Of a DNA stretch of 64,000 nucleotides, positions 26,038 to 33,969 are shown piece by piece. Both the position numbers and the translations under genes were made by a program. How positions within the stretch are numbered: position 1 is the stretch's first letter; the number at the start of each line of letters is the position of its first letter. The stretch is from Streptomyces sp. NRRL S-337 (GTDB lineage: Bacteria > Actinomycetota > Actinomycetes > Streptomycetales > Streptomycetaceae): assembly GCF_000720175.1 (NCBI RefSeq), contig NZ_JOIX01000001.1, positions 62,001 through 126,000 on the forward strand, read 5' to 3'. The notes under the pieces are model-generated. The model saw nothing but the letters and a program-made list of their open reading frames with translations. It searched no databases and was not told the DNA's origin.

Positions 26038-27132
26038 TCAGCGGACCACCCAGCCCCGGTCGCGCAGCGCATCGGTGAGCGGGCGCGCCACGTCCGGAGC
26101 CACCCACAACTCGACCGCGCCGTCCGTCGCGTCCGGGACGGCCGGGGCGTCCGGCAGCACCATGCCTTCGAGGTCCACCCGGGCCTCGGCCACATCGCCG
26201 AGCAGCCGCTCCAGCTGCCGCTGCGGGCCACCGACGGCTATCGAGAGCACCCTGTGCCGGCCCGCGCCGGTCGGCCCGTGCGGGGCGGCGATCCGTGCCC
26301 GTCCCGCGCTGCCCCGCCGCAGCACTCCGGTCAGTTCCGCCAGGGCGGCGGGGTGCTGCTCGGGAACGTCCTCGGTCAGCCGGCCGAGCGCCCGGGCCGC
26401 CGTCGTCAGGTCCCGGCCCAGCTCGGCCAGCAGCGGGCCGAGGGCGGCCGCGTTCGCCGCGAGGATGTCCGTCCACAGTCCGGCGTCGCCGGCCGCGGTC
26501 CGGGTGACGTCCCGCATGCCGCGGCCGGCCAGCCGCACCGCGTACTCCTCGCCGTCCACCAGCCGGGCGGCGGTGAGACTCGCCATCAGGTGCGGCAGGT
26601 GGGACACCAGCGCCACGGCCCGGTCGTGGTCGGCCGGCGGCAGCAGGACCGGTACAGCACCGCACAACGAGACCAGTTCCAGCACCCGGTTGAGCGCGCT
26701 CTCCCGGGACTCCGGGGTCGGCGTCAGTATCCAGTGGCGGTCCTGGAAGAGATCGGCGCGGGCCGCCAGCGGACCCGAGCGCTCCCCGCCGGCCATCGGA
26801 TGCCCGCCGACCAGACCGGTGGTGTCACAGCCGAGGGCCAGGCACTCGGCGTGCACCAGCGCCTTCACGCTCGACACGTCCGTGTACACCCGGGCCAGTT
26901 CGGCCTTCTGGTGGTCCGCGATGGTCCGGGCGACCTCCGACGGGGGGACCGCGATGACCGCGACGTCCACCGGGTCCGGCGGGGGACCGGGGACGCCCGC
27001 CCCGAGCGCGGCGGCGATCCGCACGCTGTCCGGGTCGCGGTCGATCAGATAGGTGGTCACGCCCCGGCCGGTCAGTGCCAGGGCGATGGAAGTACCGATG
27101 AGACCCGTGCCGACGACGCAAGCGGTATGCAA
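26038..27132 (-). CDS. Prephenate dehydrogenase of the hydroxyphenylglycine locus
   Basis: The 364-residue enzyme oxidises prephenate to 4-hydroxyphenylpyruvate with NAD(P), the entry step to 4-hydroxyphenylglycine. The N-terminal Rossmann motif is VVGTGLIGTS. VGGHPMAGGERSGP near residue 110 is the conserved TyrA substrate block, and LVSHLPHLMASL follows. About 75 C-terminal residues (HRVLSIAVGG...) look like an ACT regulatory domain, so feedback control may be retained. The start is TTG 27132 with AGGAG 8 bases upstream; no ATG or GTG gives the full Rossmann strand. It is separated from the EamA gene by a strong hairpin, so its level may be set apart from the rest of the operon. Confidence 0.88.
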   Translation of the reverse strand: MHTACVVGTGLIGTSIALALTGRGVTTYLIDRDPDSVRIAAALGAGVPGPPPDPVDVAVIAVPPSEVARTIADHQKAELARVYTDVSSVKALVHAECLALGCDTTGLVGGHPMAGGERSGPLAARADLFQDRHWILTPTPESRESALNRVLELVSLCGAVPVLLPPADHDRAVALVSHLPHLMASLTAARLVDGEEYAVRLAGRGMRDVTRTAAGDAGLWTDILAANAAALGPLLAELGRDLTTAARALGRLTEDVPEQHPAALAELTGVLRRGSAGRARIAAPHGPTGAGRHRVLSIAVGGPQRQLERLLGDVAEARVDLEGMVLPDAPAVPDATDGAVELWVAPDVARPLTDALRDRGWVVR

Positions 27133-27173
27133 GAGAACGCTCCTGGACCGTGAAAGGGGGAAGGCGGACCCGT

Positions 27174-27208
27174 CCGGGCCCGCCCGACAGGGGAACGGGC
27201 GGGCCCGG
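27174..27208 (-). terminator. 13-bp hairpin between the EamA and prephenate dehydrogenase genes
   Basis: CCGGGCCCGCCCG (27174-27186) pairs perfectly with CGGGCGGGCCCGG (27196-27208) around a 9-base loop. It lies in the 92-base gap inside an otherwise overlapping operon, so it may act as a partial terminator or as an RNA-stabilising stem. Confidence 0.65.
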
Positions 27209-27224
27209 AGGTCCTGGGCAGGTA

Positions 27225-28172
27225 CTACCGGTCGGCCGGTGCCTGGGCCGGGGCTGCCTGCTCCGCCGCCTCGGCCGGCCTGCCGAACAACCGCCGCACC
27301 AGCGCCGGATTGGTCAGCATCACCGCGTTGCCGATCAGGATCAGGGCGACACCCACCAGGTCCCGCACCGTCCAGTGGAAGCTCTCGAACACCGTGGACA
27401 GCAACAGCGCCACGATCGGGAAGAGCACCATGGCGTACGCGGCGCGCTCACCACCGATCCTGCCGAGCAGCGTGAGGTACGCGCCGAAGCCGACCACGGA
27501 GCCGAAGACGGCCAGATAGACCAGCGAACCGGTGTACTTCAAAGACGGGTCGAAGGCCGCCCCGCCGCCACCGAAGAGCAGCGCGAACGGGGCCGTGAGC
27601 AGCGCCCCGTAGGCCATCGCGAAGCCGGTGCCCTGCACCACCGGGATGCCCGCGGCCTGGGTCTTGCCGGAGACGACGTTGCCCAGACAGAAGACCAGGG
27701 TGCCGAGGGCGGAGAGCACGATGCCCTGGCCCGACCCGGACGACAGCCCGAAGTTCTGGAACTCCGGCCAGAACACGGTGACGATCCCCAGCAGCCCGAC
27801 CGCCCCGCCGAGCAGCATCTTCGCGGTGATCGTCCGCCGGAAGAAGACCCGGGCGAAGACCATGTTCACCAGCAGCGACATCGCGAAGATGATCGAGACG
27901 AGGCCGGTGGTCAGATGCTGTTCGGCGAAGTAGAAGCAGACGAAGTTGGTGGAGAACATCAGCCCGCCCATCAGGACGAACTGCCCGTGCACCCGCAGGG
28001 GATAGCGCAGCGGCAGCCCCCGCAGCCGGGCCCAGGCCAGCAGGATCACCGCGGCCAGCGCGAACCGGTAGGCAACGGACACCGTGGGGTGGACATCGCC
28101 CAGCTGGCCCTTGATGGCCAGCCAGGTCGAACCCCAGATCAGCACCGTCACCACGTAGAGAACGGCGTTCAC
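27225..28172 (-). CDS. EamA-family transporter, probable exporter of the pathway
   Basis: The 315-residue protein has ten hydrophobic segments in two EamA repeats. The first starts VNAVLYVVTVLIWGSTWLA and includes YRFALAAVILLAWARLRG; the second ends LVGVALILIGNAVML. Drug/metabolite transporters of this type export amino acids and small metabolites. GTG 28172 overlaps the TGA of the upstream aminotransferase gene (GTGA), so translation is coupled. Its position in the operon makes 4-hydroxyphenylglycine or a derivative the likely cargo (inference). Confidence 0.85.
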   Translation of the reverse strand: MNAVLYVVTVLIWGSTWLAIKGQLGDVHPTVSVAYRFALAAVILLAWARLRGLPLRYPLRVHGQFVLMGGLMFSTNFVCFYFAEQHLTTGLVSIIFAMSLLVNMVFARVFFRRTITAKMLLGGAVGLLGIVTVFWPEFQNFGLSSGSGQGIVLSALGTLVFCLGNVVSGKTQAAGIPVVQGTGFAMAYGALLTAPFALLFGGGGAAFDPSLKYTGSLVYLAVFGSVVGFGAYLTLLGRIGGERAAYAMVLFPIVALLLSTVFESFHWTVRDLVGVALILIGNAVMLTNPALVRRLFGRPAEAAEQAAPAQAPADR

Positions 28173-29488
28173 AGGCAGCTCCGTTCCAGCAGACCCACCA
28201 GTCGGCGGGCCCCTTCGGCAACCTGTTGGGGTGTCAGATAGCTGAGGGAGAGCCGGATCTGGCACCGGCCCCCCTCATCGTCGGGGTAGAAGTAGTTCAT
28301 CGGTGTCCAGATCACTCCGTGCTCGCGGGCGGACTCTTCCAGCAGCGCATTGTCCGCCGGCACGGGGAGGGTGAGGGTCAGGAAGAACCCTCCGTCCGGC
28401 ACGTTCCAGTCGATGCCGGCCGCCTCCCGCCGCTCGCGCGGCAGCAGCCGTTCGAGACTGTCCAACAGAACCGCCAGGTTCTCCTGGTAGAAGTCGGCGG
28501 CCGGCTTGTTGGCCTCGCGCAGCCGGAAGTCATGGGTGAGCAGCATCCCCCCGATGACCGCCTGGCTGAGCGCCGGGGTGTTGACCGTCACCATGCCCTT
28601 GATCTTGGACAGTTCGTCCGCCAGCAGGGTGCGGCGGCCGTCCGCGGCCTCGACCTCCTGGTCGGCGACGACGTAGCCGACCCGGGCGCCCGGGAAGCAG
28701 GTCTTGGCGAACGAACCGAGGTAGACCACCCGTCGCCGCTCGTCCAGCGCCTTGAGCGTGGGCAGCCCGCTGCCGGTACGGGTGAAGAACCCGTAGGGGT
28801 TGTCCTCCAGGAGGAGCAGGTCCTCCTCCTCGGCCAGCTCCAGCAGCCGCCGGCGGGCCTCGACCGGCATACAGGTCCCGGTCGGATTGGCGAAGTCCGG
28901 CACGACGTAGAACGCCCGCGGGCGCTTCCCGGCCGCCCGCAGTTCGGCGACCGTACGGCGCAGCACCTCCGGGTCCGTCCCGTGCGCGCCCTCCGGGACG
29001 TGCGCGACGGACAGGTCCAGCAGCCGGGCCGCCCCGGTGATCCCGACGTAGCACGGGGACGGCACCAGCAGCACGTCCGACGGCTCGGCGAACAGCGCCC
29101 GCAGGACCAGGAACATGCCCTCCTGGCAGCCGACGGTCACCACCAGCGACTCGGGTGCCGCGTCGATGCCCTCGTCGTTGCGCAGCGCCCGGGCCACCAG
29201 CTCGTGGATCTGGCCGTTGGTGCGCCCGTACTGGAACAGCAGCGTGCGGACCTCGTCCGGGGTGCGGCCCAGGTCTTCCACGAGGTGGCGCTGGTAGGCC
29301 GCGAGGTACTCACCGATCCGCTCGACCTCGAAGAGCCCTTCGTACGGGCGTCCCGGGCCGAAGGAGATCGCCTCCGGATAGCGGGAGGTGACCTCGTTGA
29401 GGAAATTCATCACCTCCATCAGGGGGTCGCCGAGCGAGCCGTGCAGCTCGCCGGCCGGAAGTACGGTGGGGGTGGAGCCGTTGGTCAC
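28169..29488 (-). CDS. hpgT: 4-hydroxyphenylglycine aminotransferase HpgT
   Basis: The 439-residue PLP enzyme (fold type I) converts 4-hydroxyphenylglyoxylate to 4-hydroxyphenylglycine, typically with tyrosine as amino donor. That couples the pathway, because the by-product is again 4-hydroxyphenylpyruvate. The family pattern of glycopeptide-cluster HpgT is clear: MNFLNEVTSRYPEAISFGPG, FQYGRTNGQIHEL, VVTVGCQEGMFLVLRAL, DFANPTGTCM and YLGSFAKTCFPGARVGY with the PLP lysine near residue 262. GTG 29488 overlaps the stop of the dioxygenase gene by GTGA, and its own stop overlaps the EamA start. Confidence 0.9.
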   Translation of the reverse strand: MTNGSTPTVLPAGELHGSLGDPLMEVMNFLNEVTSRYPEAISFGPGRPYEGLFEVERIGEYLAAYQRHLVEDLGRTPDEVRTLLFQYGRTNGQIHELVARALRNDEGIDAAPESLVVTVGCQEGMFLVLRALFAEPSDVLLVPSPCYVGITGAARLLDLSVAHVPEGAHGTDPEVLRRTVAELRAAGKRPRAFYVVPDFANPTGTCMPVEARRRLLELAEEEDLLLLEDNPYGFFTRTGSGLPTLKALDERRRVVYLGSFAKTCFPGARVGYVVADQEVEAADGRRTLLADELSKIKGMVTVNTPALSQAVIGGMLLTHDFRLREANKPAADFYQENLAVLLDSLERLLPRERREAAGIDWNVPDGGFFLTLTLPVPADNALLEESAREHGVIWTPMNYFYPDDEGGRCQIRLSLSYLTPQQVAEGARRLVGLLERSCL

Positions 29489-30402
29489 CGGGGGTCCTCC
29501 CAGAGGACGGGGCAGAAGTCCGGGTCGGTGTAGTCGGGGTTGCCGTGCGCGTCCGTGCGCACCAGCACGTCATTGTTGTAGACGACGAGGTCGCCGGACG
29601 ACAGCTCGTAGGGCCGCCACTGGTTGGTGCGGTCCTGGAGGTGCAGCGAAATGGCGCGCCGAGGACGGTCGCTGACGTTGTACCCGCTGCCGTGGTAGGT
29701 GCGGCAGTGGTGGAAGCTGATGTGGCCCTTGGGGATGTTCACGGGGACCTTGACCACTTCGGAGTTGTTGAACGCGGCGTTCTCCGTGAGCATGTCCTCC
29801 AGCTCCGAGCGGTCCCGCTCGGCGAAGTGCCGGCTGGTGGTGTCGTCGCCGCCGGTCTCCTTCCAGCGGTGGCTGCCGTCGACCATCGTGATGGTGCCCA
29901 TTTCCTCGTCACAGTCGTGGAACGGGATGAACGCGGTCAGCATCTCGTCGGAGGAGCAGGTCTGCCAGTAGTGCCGGTCGAAGTGCCAGGGCACGATGTT
30001 GCGCTCGTCGTCCGCGCGCGGCGGCTTGTGGATCAGGGTGCTGTTCCACAGGCGTATCTGGCTGGTCTCCGCTATCCGCGCGGCGACCGCGGCGATGACC
30101 GGCTTGGACAGGATGCTCCGGATGGTGTCGTCCTCGTAGAAGATGTAGTCGTTGTGCCGGTGCACATCGCCCTTCTCCGGCTCCCAGTACGCCAGCCGCG
30201 GCGGCCGCTTCGGCAGGGTCCGGTCCCGGTGGCCGCCGTAGAAGCGGTCGGCCGCGGCATTGAGCGTGTCGACCTCGTCGTCGGTCAGCAGCTTCTTCGA
30301 CAGATACCAGCCGTGCTCCTGGTAGAACTGCACCTCGTCATCGGCCGGCAGCAGCGCCTCTTCGGCGGCGGTCAGCGGGCGCGGGGTGTCCTTGCGAGTC
30401 AT
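29485..30402 (-). CDS. Phytanoyl-CoA dioxygenase-family oxygenase in the hydroxyphenylglycine operon
   Basis: The 305-residue protein is a non-haem Fe(II)/2-oxoglutarate oxygenase of the PhyH family. The facial triad is His140-x-Asp142 (VPWHFDRHYW) and probably His237 (TYHGSGYNVSDRPRRA), with an Arg of RPRRA binding 2-oxoglutarate. Its start overlaps the stop of the hydroxymandelate oxidase gene (ATGA), and its stop overlaps hpgT. The standard four-enzyme route to 4-hydroxyphenylglycine has no such enzyme. It may therefore hydroxylate or desaturate the amino acid or an intermediate (inference; substrate unknown). Confidence 0.88.
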   Translation of the reverse strand: MTRKDTPRPLTAAEEALLPADDEVQFYQEHGWYLSKKLLTDDEVDTLNAAADRFYGGHRDRTLPKRPPRLAYWEPEKGDVHRHNDYIFYEDDTIRSILSKPVIAAVAARIAETSQIRLWNSTLIHKPPRADDERNIVPWHFDRHYWQTCSSDEMLTAFIPFHDCDEEMGTITMVDGSHRWKETGGDDTTSRHFAERDRSELEDMLTENAAFNNSEVVKVPVNIPKGHISFHHCRTYHGSGYNVSDRPRRAISLHLQDRTNQWRPYELSSGDLVVYNNDVLVRTDAHGNPDYTDPDFCPVLWEDPR

Positions 30403-31610
30403 GCCATATCCCTGTCGTTGGTGAGAAGGGGCTGGGAAAAAGGGTGGGGGGAAAGGTGGGGCAGGCCGGCGGCGGGTGCCGCCGCGGCGGGGGAGAGGTG
30501 CAGCAGGTCCGGGGCGATCGCGTCGAGGACGGGGCGGCCGGTCAGGGCCATCGCCTCCGCCAGCTCCGCGCGGAGGGTGGCCAGCACCCGCTCGGCGCCG
30601 GCCGCCCCGTCGACGGCCAGGCCCCACAGGACCGGGCGGCCGACCAGCACCGCACGGGCCCCCAGCGCCAGCGCCTTGAGCACGTCCGTACCGCGCCGGA
30701 TGCCGCCGTCGACCAGCACCTCACAGGTGTCCGGTACGGCCGCGACGACCTCCGGCAGGGCGTCCAGCGCCGCGATCGCACCGTCGAGCTGCCGGCCGCC
30801 GTGGGTGGAGACAATCAGGCCCTCGACGCCCAACTCGGCCGCCCGCCGCGCGTCCTGCCCGGTCAGTACGCCCTTGAGGACCAACGGCAGGCTGGTCAGC
30901 GAGCGCAGCCACGCCAGGTCCTGCCAGGTGAACGCGGAGTCGTGGTGCCGGGCGGCGTGCTCGGCCAGGGTGGAGCTGCCGGCCCGGCTGCCGTGCAGAC
31001 CGCCGGACTGGCCGTCGTCGAGGTTCACCGGCCGGATGTGCGCAGGAAGGCTGAAACCGTTCCGCAGATCGCGCTCCCGGCGTGCCATCCGCGGCGCGTC
31101 GACGGTGATCACCAGCGCCCGGTAGCCGGCCGCCTCGGCCCGGCGCACCAGCGACTCGGTCACCGTGCGCTCGCGCAGCACGTACAACTGCAGCCAGAGC
31201 GGTCCGGTCGCCGCCCGGGCGGTCTCCTCGATCGTCCGGCTGGCGAAGGTGCTGGTGACGGTGAGCGCGCCGACCGCACCGGCGGCCCGCACGGTCGCCG
31301 TCTCGCCCTCCGCGTCGACCAGTCGGTGGTACGCCATCGGCGCGACACCGACGGGGAAGGACACCGGGGAGCCGAGCAGGGTGGTGCCCGGGTCGCAGTG
31401 GGAGACGTCGACCAGGGTCCGCGGGCGCAGCCGGTAGCGGTCGTACGCCGCCCGCTCGCCGCGCAGCGTCACCTCGTCCCCGCTGCCGCCGGCGATGAAG
31501 TCGTACACCGCCCGGTCCAGCCGGGCGCGGGCCGCCGCCTCGTAGTCGTCCGGTGACAGCAGCACCTCCCCGGCGTCGGCCCCGGGTTCCCGGCCGGCCC
31601 GCGCGGTCAT
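30399..31610 (-). CDS. hmo: 4-hydroxymandelate oxidase (FMN alpha-hydroxyacid oxidase)
   Basis: The 403-residue TIM-barrel flavoprotein oxidises 4-hydroxymandelate to 4-hydroxyphenylglyoxylate. It shows the glycolate-oxidase family blocks: YDFIAGGSGDEVTLR, PVGVAPMAYHRL, LWLQLYVLRER, LVITVDAPRMARRERD, LVLKGVLTGQDARRA and the active-site VSTHGGRQLDG with the catalytic His and Arg, followed by VLVDGGIRRGTDVLKAL. ATG 31610 overlaps the hmaS stop (ATGA). Assignment to hydroxymandelate rather than lactate or glycolate rests on the operon. Confidence 0.9.
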   Translation of the reverse strand: MTARAGREPGADAGEVLLSPDDYEAAARARLDRAVYDFIAGGSGDEVTLRGERAAYDRYRLRPRTLVDVSHCDPGTTLLGSPVSFPVGVAPMAYHRLVDAEGETATVRAAGAVGALTVTSTFASRTIEETARAATGPLWLQLYVLRERTVTESLVRRAEAAGYRALVITVDAPRMARRERDLRNGFSLPAHIRPVNLDDGQSGGLHGSRAGSSTLAEHAARHHDSAFTWQDLAWLRSLTSLPLVLKGVLTGQDARRAAELGVEGLIVSTHGGRQLDGAIAALDALPEVVAAVPDTCEVLVDGGIRRGTDVLKALALGARAVLVGRPVLWGLAVDGAAGAERVLATLRAELAEAMALTGRPVLDAIAPDLLHLSPAAAAPAAGLPHLSPHPFSQPLLTNDRDMA

Positions 31611-32746
31611 ACGCCGGCCTTCGCGGGTGCGCCGGCGGGGACCGCGTCGCCGCGCGGGTCGTCGGCCTCGTCGGTGCGGGTCCGCTCGCGCTCCACGGCC
31701 TCGTACAGCGCCTTGATGTTGCCGCTGCCGAAGGTGCGGGCGTCGAGCCGCTGGATCAGCTCGAAGAACACCGTGCGGCGGGCGTAGGGGGACCGGGTGA
31801 AGACCTGGACCAGCTGTCCCCACTCGTCCCGGTCGGCGAGCAGACCGAGGTCCTGCAGCACCGCCGGGTCGATGCCCACCTCGATGCCGCGCTCCGCGAG
31901 CGAGGCGTAGTAGCCGGCCGGGGTGGAGAGCAACTCCACGCCGGACAGCCGGAGTTCACGGGCGGCGTGCACGATGTCGTCGGTGCTGTAGGCGACGTGC
32001 TGGACGCCCGGGCCGTTGAACCCGTCGAGGAAGTCGTTGAGCTGTCCGCGACCGCCGACCGGGTCGGGCTCGACCATGGTGAAGGTGATGCCCCGGGTCT
32101 CGTCCTGGACGACCTTGGAGGCCATCGCCTGGCCGCCGACCACGATGTACTCGTCGTAGGTGTGCTTCAGGCCCAGCGCCCGCTGGTAGAAGTCGACCAT
32201 GGTGTCCAGCGAACCGGCCCGCAGGCAGAGGGCCAGGTGGTCGACCGAGCGGAGCAGGGCGGGGCCGGACGCCTCGGCGGCCTCCGCCACCGGCCGGTAC
32301 CGCCCCGGCAGGAAGTGGGCCGAGGCCTCGTCGTCGCCGTCACGCTGGACGAAGCTGTGGACCAGGTCGTTGGTCGCGGCGACGGTGGCGCGGACCACCC
32401 GCACCCCGTCGTCCTCGAACGTCTCCGGCCCGGCCACCGGCTCGGCCCCGGCGGCCAGCGCCTGCTCGAAGTCCGCGACGGCATCCGTCGACCGCAGGGC
32501 CACGTCCCGTACGCCGTCGCCGTGCCGGTGGACGAAGCGGGCGGCCCGGTGGTCCGCGTGCAGGGCGGAGGTCAGCACCAGGCGGACGCCGCCGTGCGCC
32601 AGGACCAGCGACCGGGCGCCGGCGAGTCCGGTGAGCGGCCCCGCTTCGGCCACCACCCGGAAGCCGTAGGTCCCGCAGTAGTAGTGGGAAGCCTGATTGA
32701 CGTCCCCCACATAGAACTCAACGTGGTCGATGGAGTGGGCGGTCAC
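31607..32746 (-). CDS. hmaS: 4-hydroxymandelate synthase HmaS
   Basis: The 379-residue enzyme is a two-domain VOC-fold Fe(II) oxygenase that turns 4-hydroxyphenylpyruvate into 4-hydroxymandelate. Metal ligands are His170 (SVDHLALCL), His250 (GVQHVAY) and Glu329 (VFFELIQR). It is told apart from HPPD by the C-terminal helix: TFGSGNIKALYEAVERER carries Ile344 where HPPD has the conserved Phe of GNFKALFE, the substitution characteristic of hydroxymandelate synthases. Similarity to glycopeptide-cluster HmaS extends through DEYIVVGGQAMASKVVQ. GTG 32746 is preferred. No good ribosome site is seen; CAGATT 9 bases upstream suggests a near-leaderless message. Confidence 0.9.
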   Translation of the reverse strand: MTAHSIDHVEFYVGDVNQASHYYCGTYGFRVVAEAGPLTGLAGARSLVLAHGGVRLVLTSALHADHRAARFVHRHGDGVRDVALRSTDAVADFEQALAAGAEPVAGPETFEDDGVRVVRATVAATNDLVHSFVQRDGDDEASAHFLPGRYRPVAEAAEASGPALLRSVDHLALCLRAGSLDTMVDFYQRALGLKHTYDEYIVVGGQAMASKVVQDETRGITFTMVEPDPVGGRGQLNDFLDGFNGPGVQHVAYSTDDIVHAARELRLSGVELLSTPAGYYASLAERGIEVGIDPAVLQDLGLLADRDEWGQLVQVFTRSPYARRTVFFELIQRLDARTFGSGNIKALYEAVERERTRTDEADDPRGDAVPAGAPAKAGV

Positions 32747-32860
32747 AGTTGATCCAATCTGTTGCTCGGGAGGTGGGAGCAGCCGCAGCCGGCGCACCGC
32801 GGCTCGGCGCGGCGCCGGAAGCGTGCGGCGACGGAGCAGGGGGCAAGGGGTGGGAGCGGG

Positions 32861-33529
32861 CTACCGGAGGTGACCGGACGCCTCGGCAAGTGAGCGGAAA
32901 ATGGCGGCTGTTGAGGTGGCACCGGGGTCCTGGTGGCCGATGCTGCGCAGCCCCAGGTACGCCGCCCGGCCCTTCCGGGCCTGCAGCGGAACGGTCTCCC
33001 GCATCCCCGCCTCGGCGGCCTCGGCCGCGGCGTGCGCCGCCGTGGCGAACGCGGCGCCGGACTCCGCGGCGGCCCGGAAGGCGCCGACCGCGGGGGCGTA
33101 TGCGTCGATCATGGTCTTGTCGCCGGGCACGGCCGCGCCCAGCTGCTGGATCTTCGCCAGCGCCGCGGTGAGCCCGGCCGCGAACCGCCGGGCGTCGACC
33201 TCGGGGGAGGAGCCGAGTGTCTCGCCGAGGGCCCGGAACGCGCCGCCGAACAGCGGTCCGGACGCGCCACCGACGACCGAGACCAGACAGTTCCCGGCCC
33301 GGAGGAGGATCTCGCCGGGCGCGTCGGTGCCGTCCGGCGCCGCGACGGGTGCGGACGGCACGGGCCCGGAGCGGGCCAGACCGGCCTGTACCGCGGTGAA
33401 CCCCCGGGCCATGTTGGCCCCGTGGTCCCCGTCGCCGATGGCGGAGTCCAGACGGGTGAGCAGGTCCCGGTCCCGGTCCATGGCCGAGGCGACGTGCTGC
33501 ATCCAGCCGAGGGCGAGCGCCGAGTCCAC
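32861..33529 (-). CDS. dhaL: Dihydroxyacetone kinase subunit DhaL
   Basis: The 222-residue helical-barrel protein carries LDSAIGDGDHGANMARGF near residue 33, the Asp-rich Mg/ADP site of DhaL, and the LRAGNCLVSVVGGASGPLF and GATSTAAIFRSLA blocks. DhaL holds ADP, takes phosphate from DhaM and passes it to dihydroxyacetone bound by DhaK. GTG 33529 has GAGGAG 6 bases upstream. DhaK is missing from the window. The same reading frame continues upstream to an ATG at 33730 with a strong GAAGGAG site but encodes nothing DhaK-like there. Control by the neighbouring IclR regulator is likely. Confidence 0.88.
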   Translation of the reverse strand: MDSALALGWMQHVASAMDRDRDLLTRLDSAIGDGDHGANMARGFTAVQAGLARSGPVPSAPVAAPDGTDAPGEILLRAGNCLVSVVGGASGPLFGGAFRALGETLGSSPEVDARRFAAGLTAALAKIQQLGAAVPGDKTMIDAYAPAVGAFRAAAESGAAFATAAHAAAEAAEAGMRETVPLQARKGRAAYLGLRSIGHQDPGATSTAAIFRSLAEASGHLR

Positions 33530-33969
33530 CGCTACTCCTCCGGTTCTGCCGATCGTCCTGCACCGGCGGGGTCGTACCGTCCGGCTCGTCCGGTGGCCGC
33601 CCGCATGAGCGTCCGGGCCGCCCGGCCACCGTGGCGGAGTCCTCGTCGACGCGCGGAACCCCGGCCCCGGCACCGGCGTCACCGGCCCGGACCGACTTAA
33701 GTTGTCGCTCTTCTCCGCAGGCTTCCGCATGGCAGGCGCTCCTTCGTTCCCCCGGTGCCCGCGACCTTGAGGGCGAGTCGGATAACTAACGCTTTACCGA
33801 AAGCTGTTCGGCATTGCCGAATGGCCATAGGAAGCAAAACGCAGCGACCCCGGCCCCGTCAAGGCCTTCGGCGCATTGGCAACGCAGGCAACACAATCGC
33901 CGGGCAACCGGCCCCTGAGCACTGCGGGTTGATGAACCCGTGATGAAGCCGCGGAGTCTTCGGCGCACG
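33530..33969. other. 440-bp gap upstream of dhaL with a leftover start site
   Basis: No complete gene is seen. On the minus strand GAAGGAG (33745-33739) sits 8 bases before ATG 33730, an excellent initiation site, but the following 67 codons to dhaL encode Pro/Arg-rich sequence unlike DhaK. This would fit an internal deletion of dhaK that kept its start region (inference). The IclR-type palindrome at 33806-33822 lies further upstream. Confidence 0.45.
33806..33822. promoter_or_regulatory. IclR-type palindrome upstream of dhaL
   Basis: GTTCGGCATTGCCGAAT is a near-perfect palindrome, identical at 14 of 17 positions to the site at 34760-34776, with differences only in pyrimidines (T/C). The two copies flank the iclR gene and lie upstream of dhaL and dhaM, as expected for operators of the encoded regulator. 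Confidence 0.65.
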
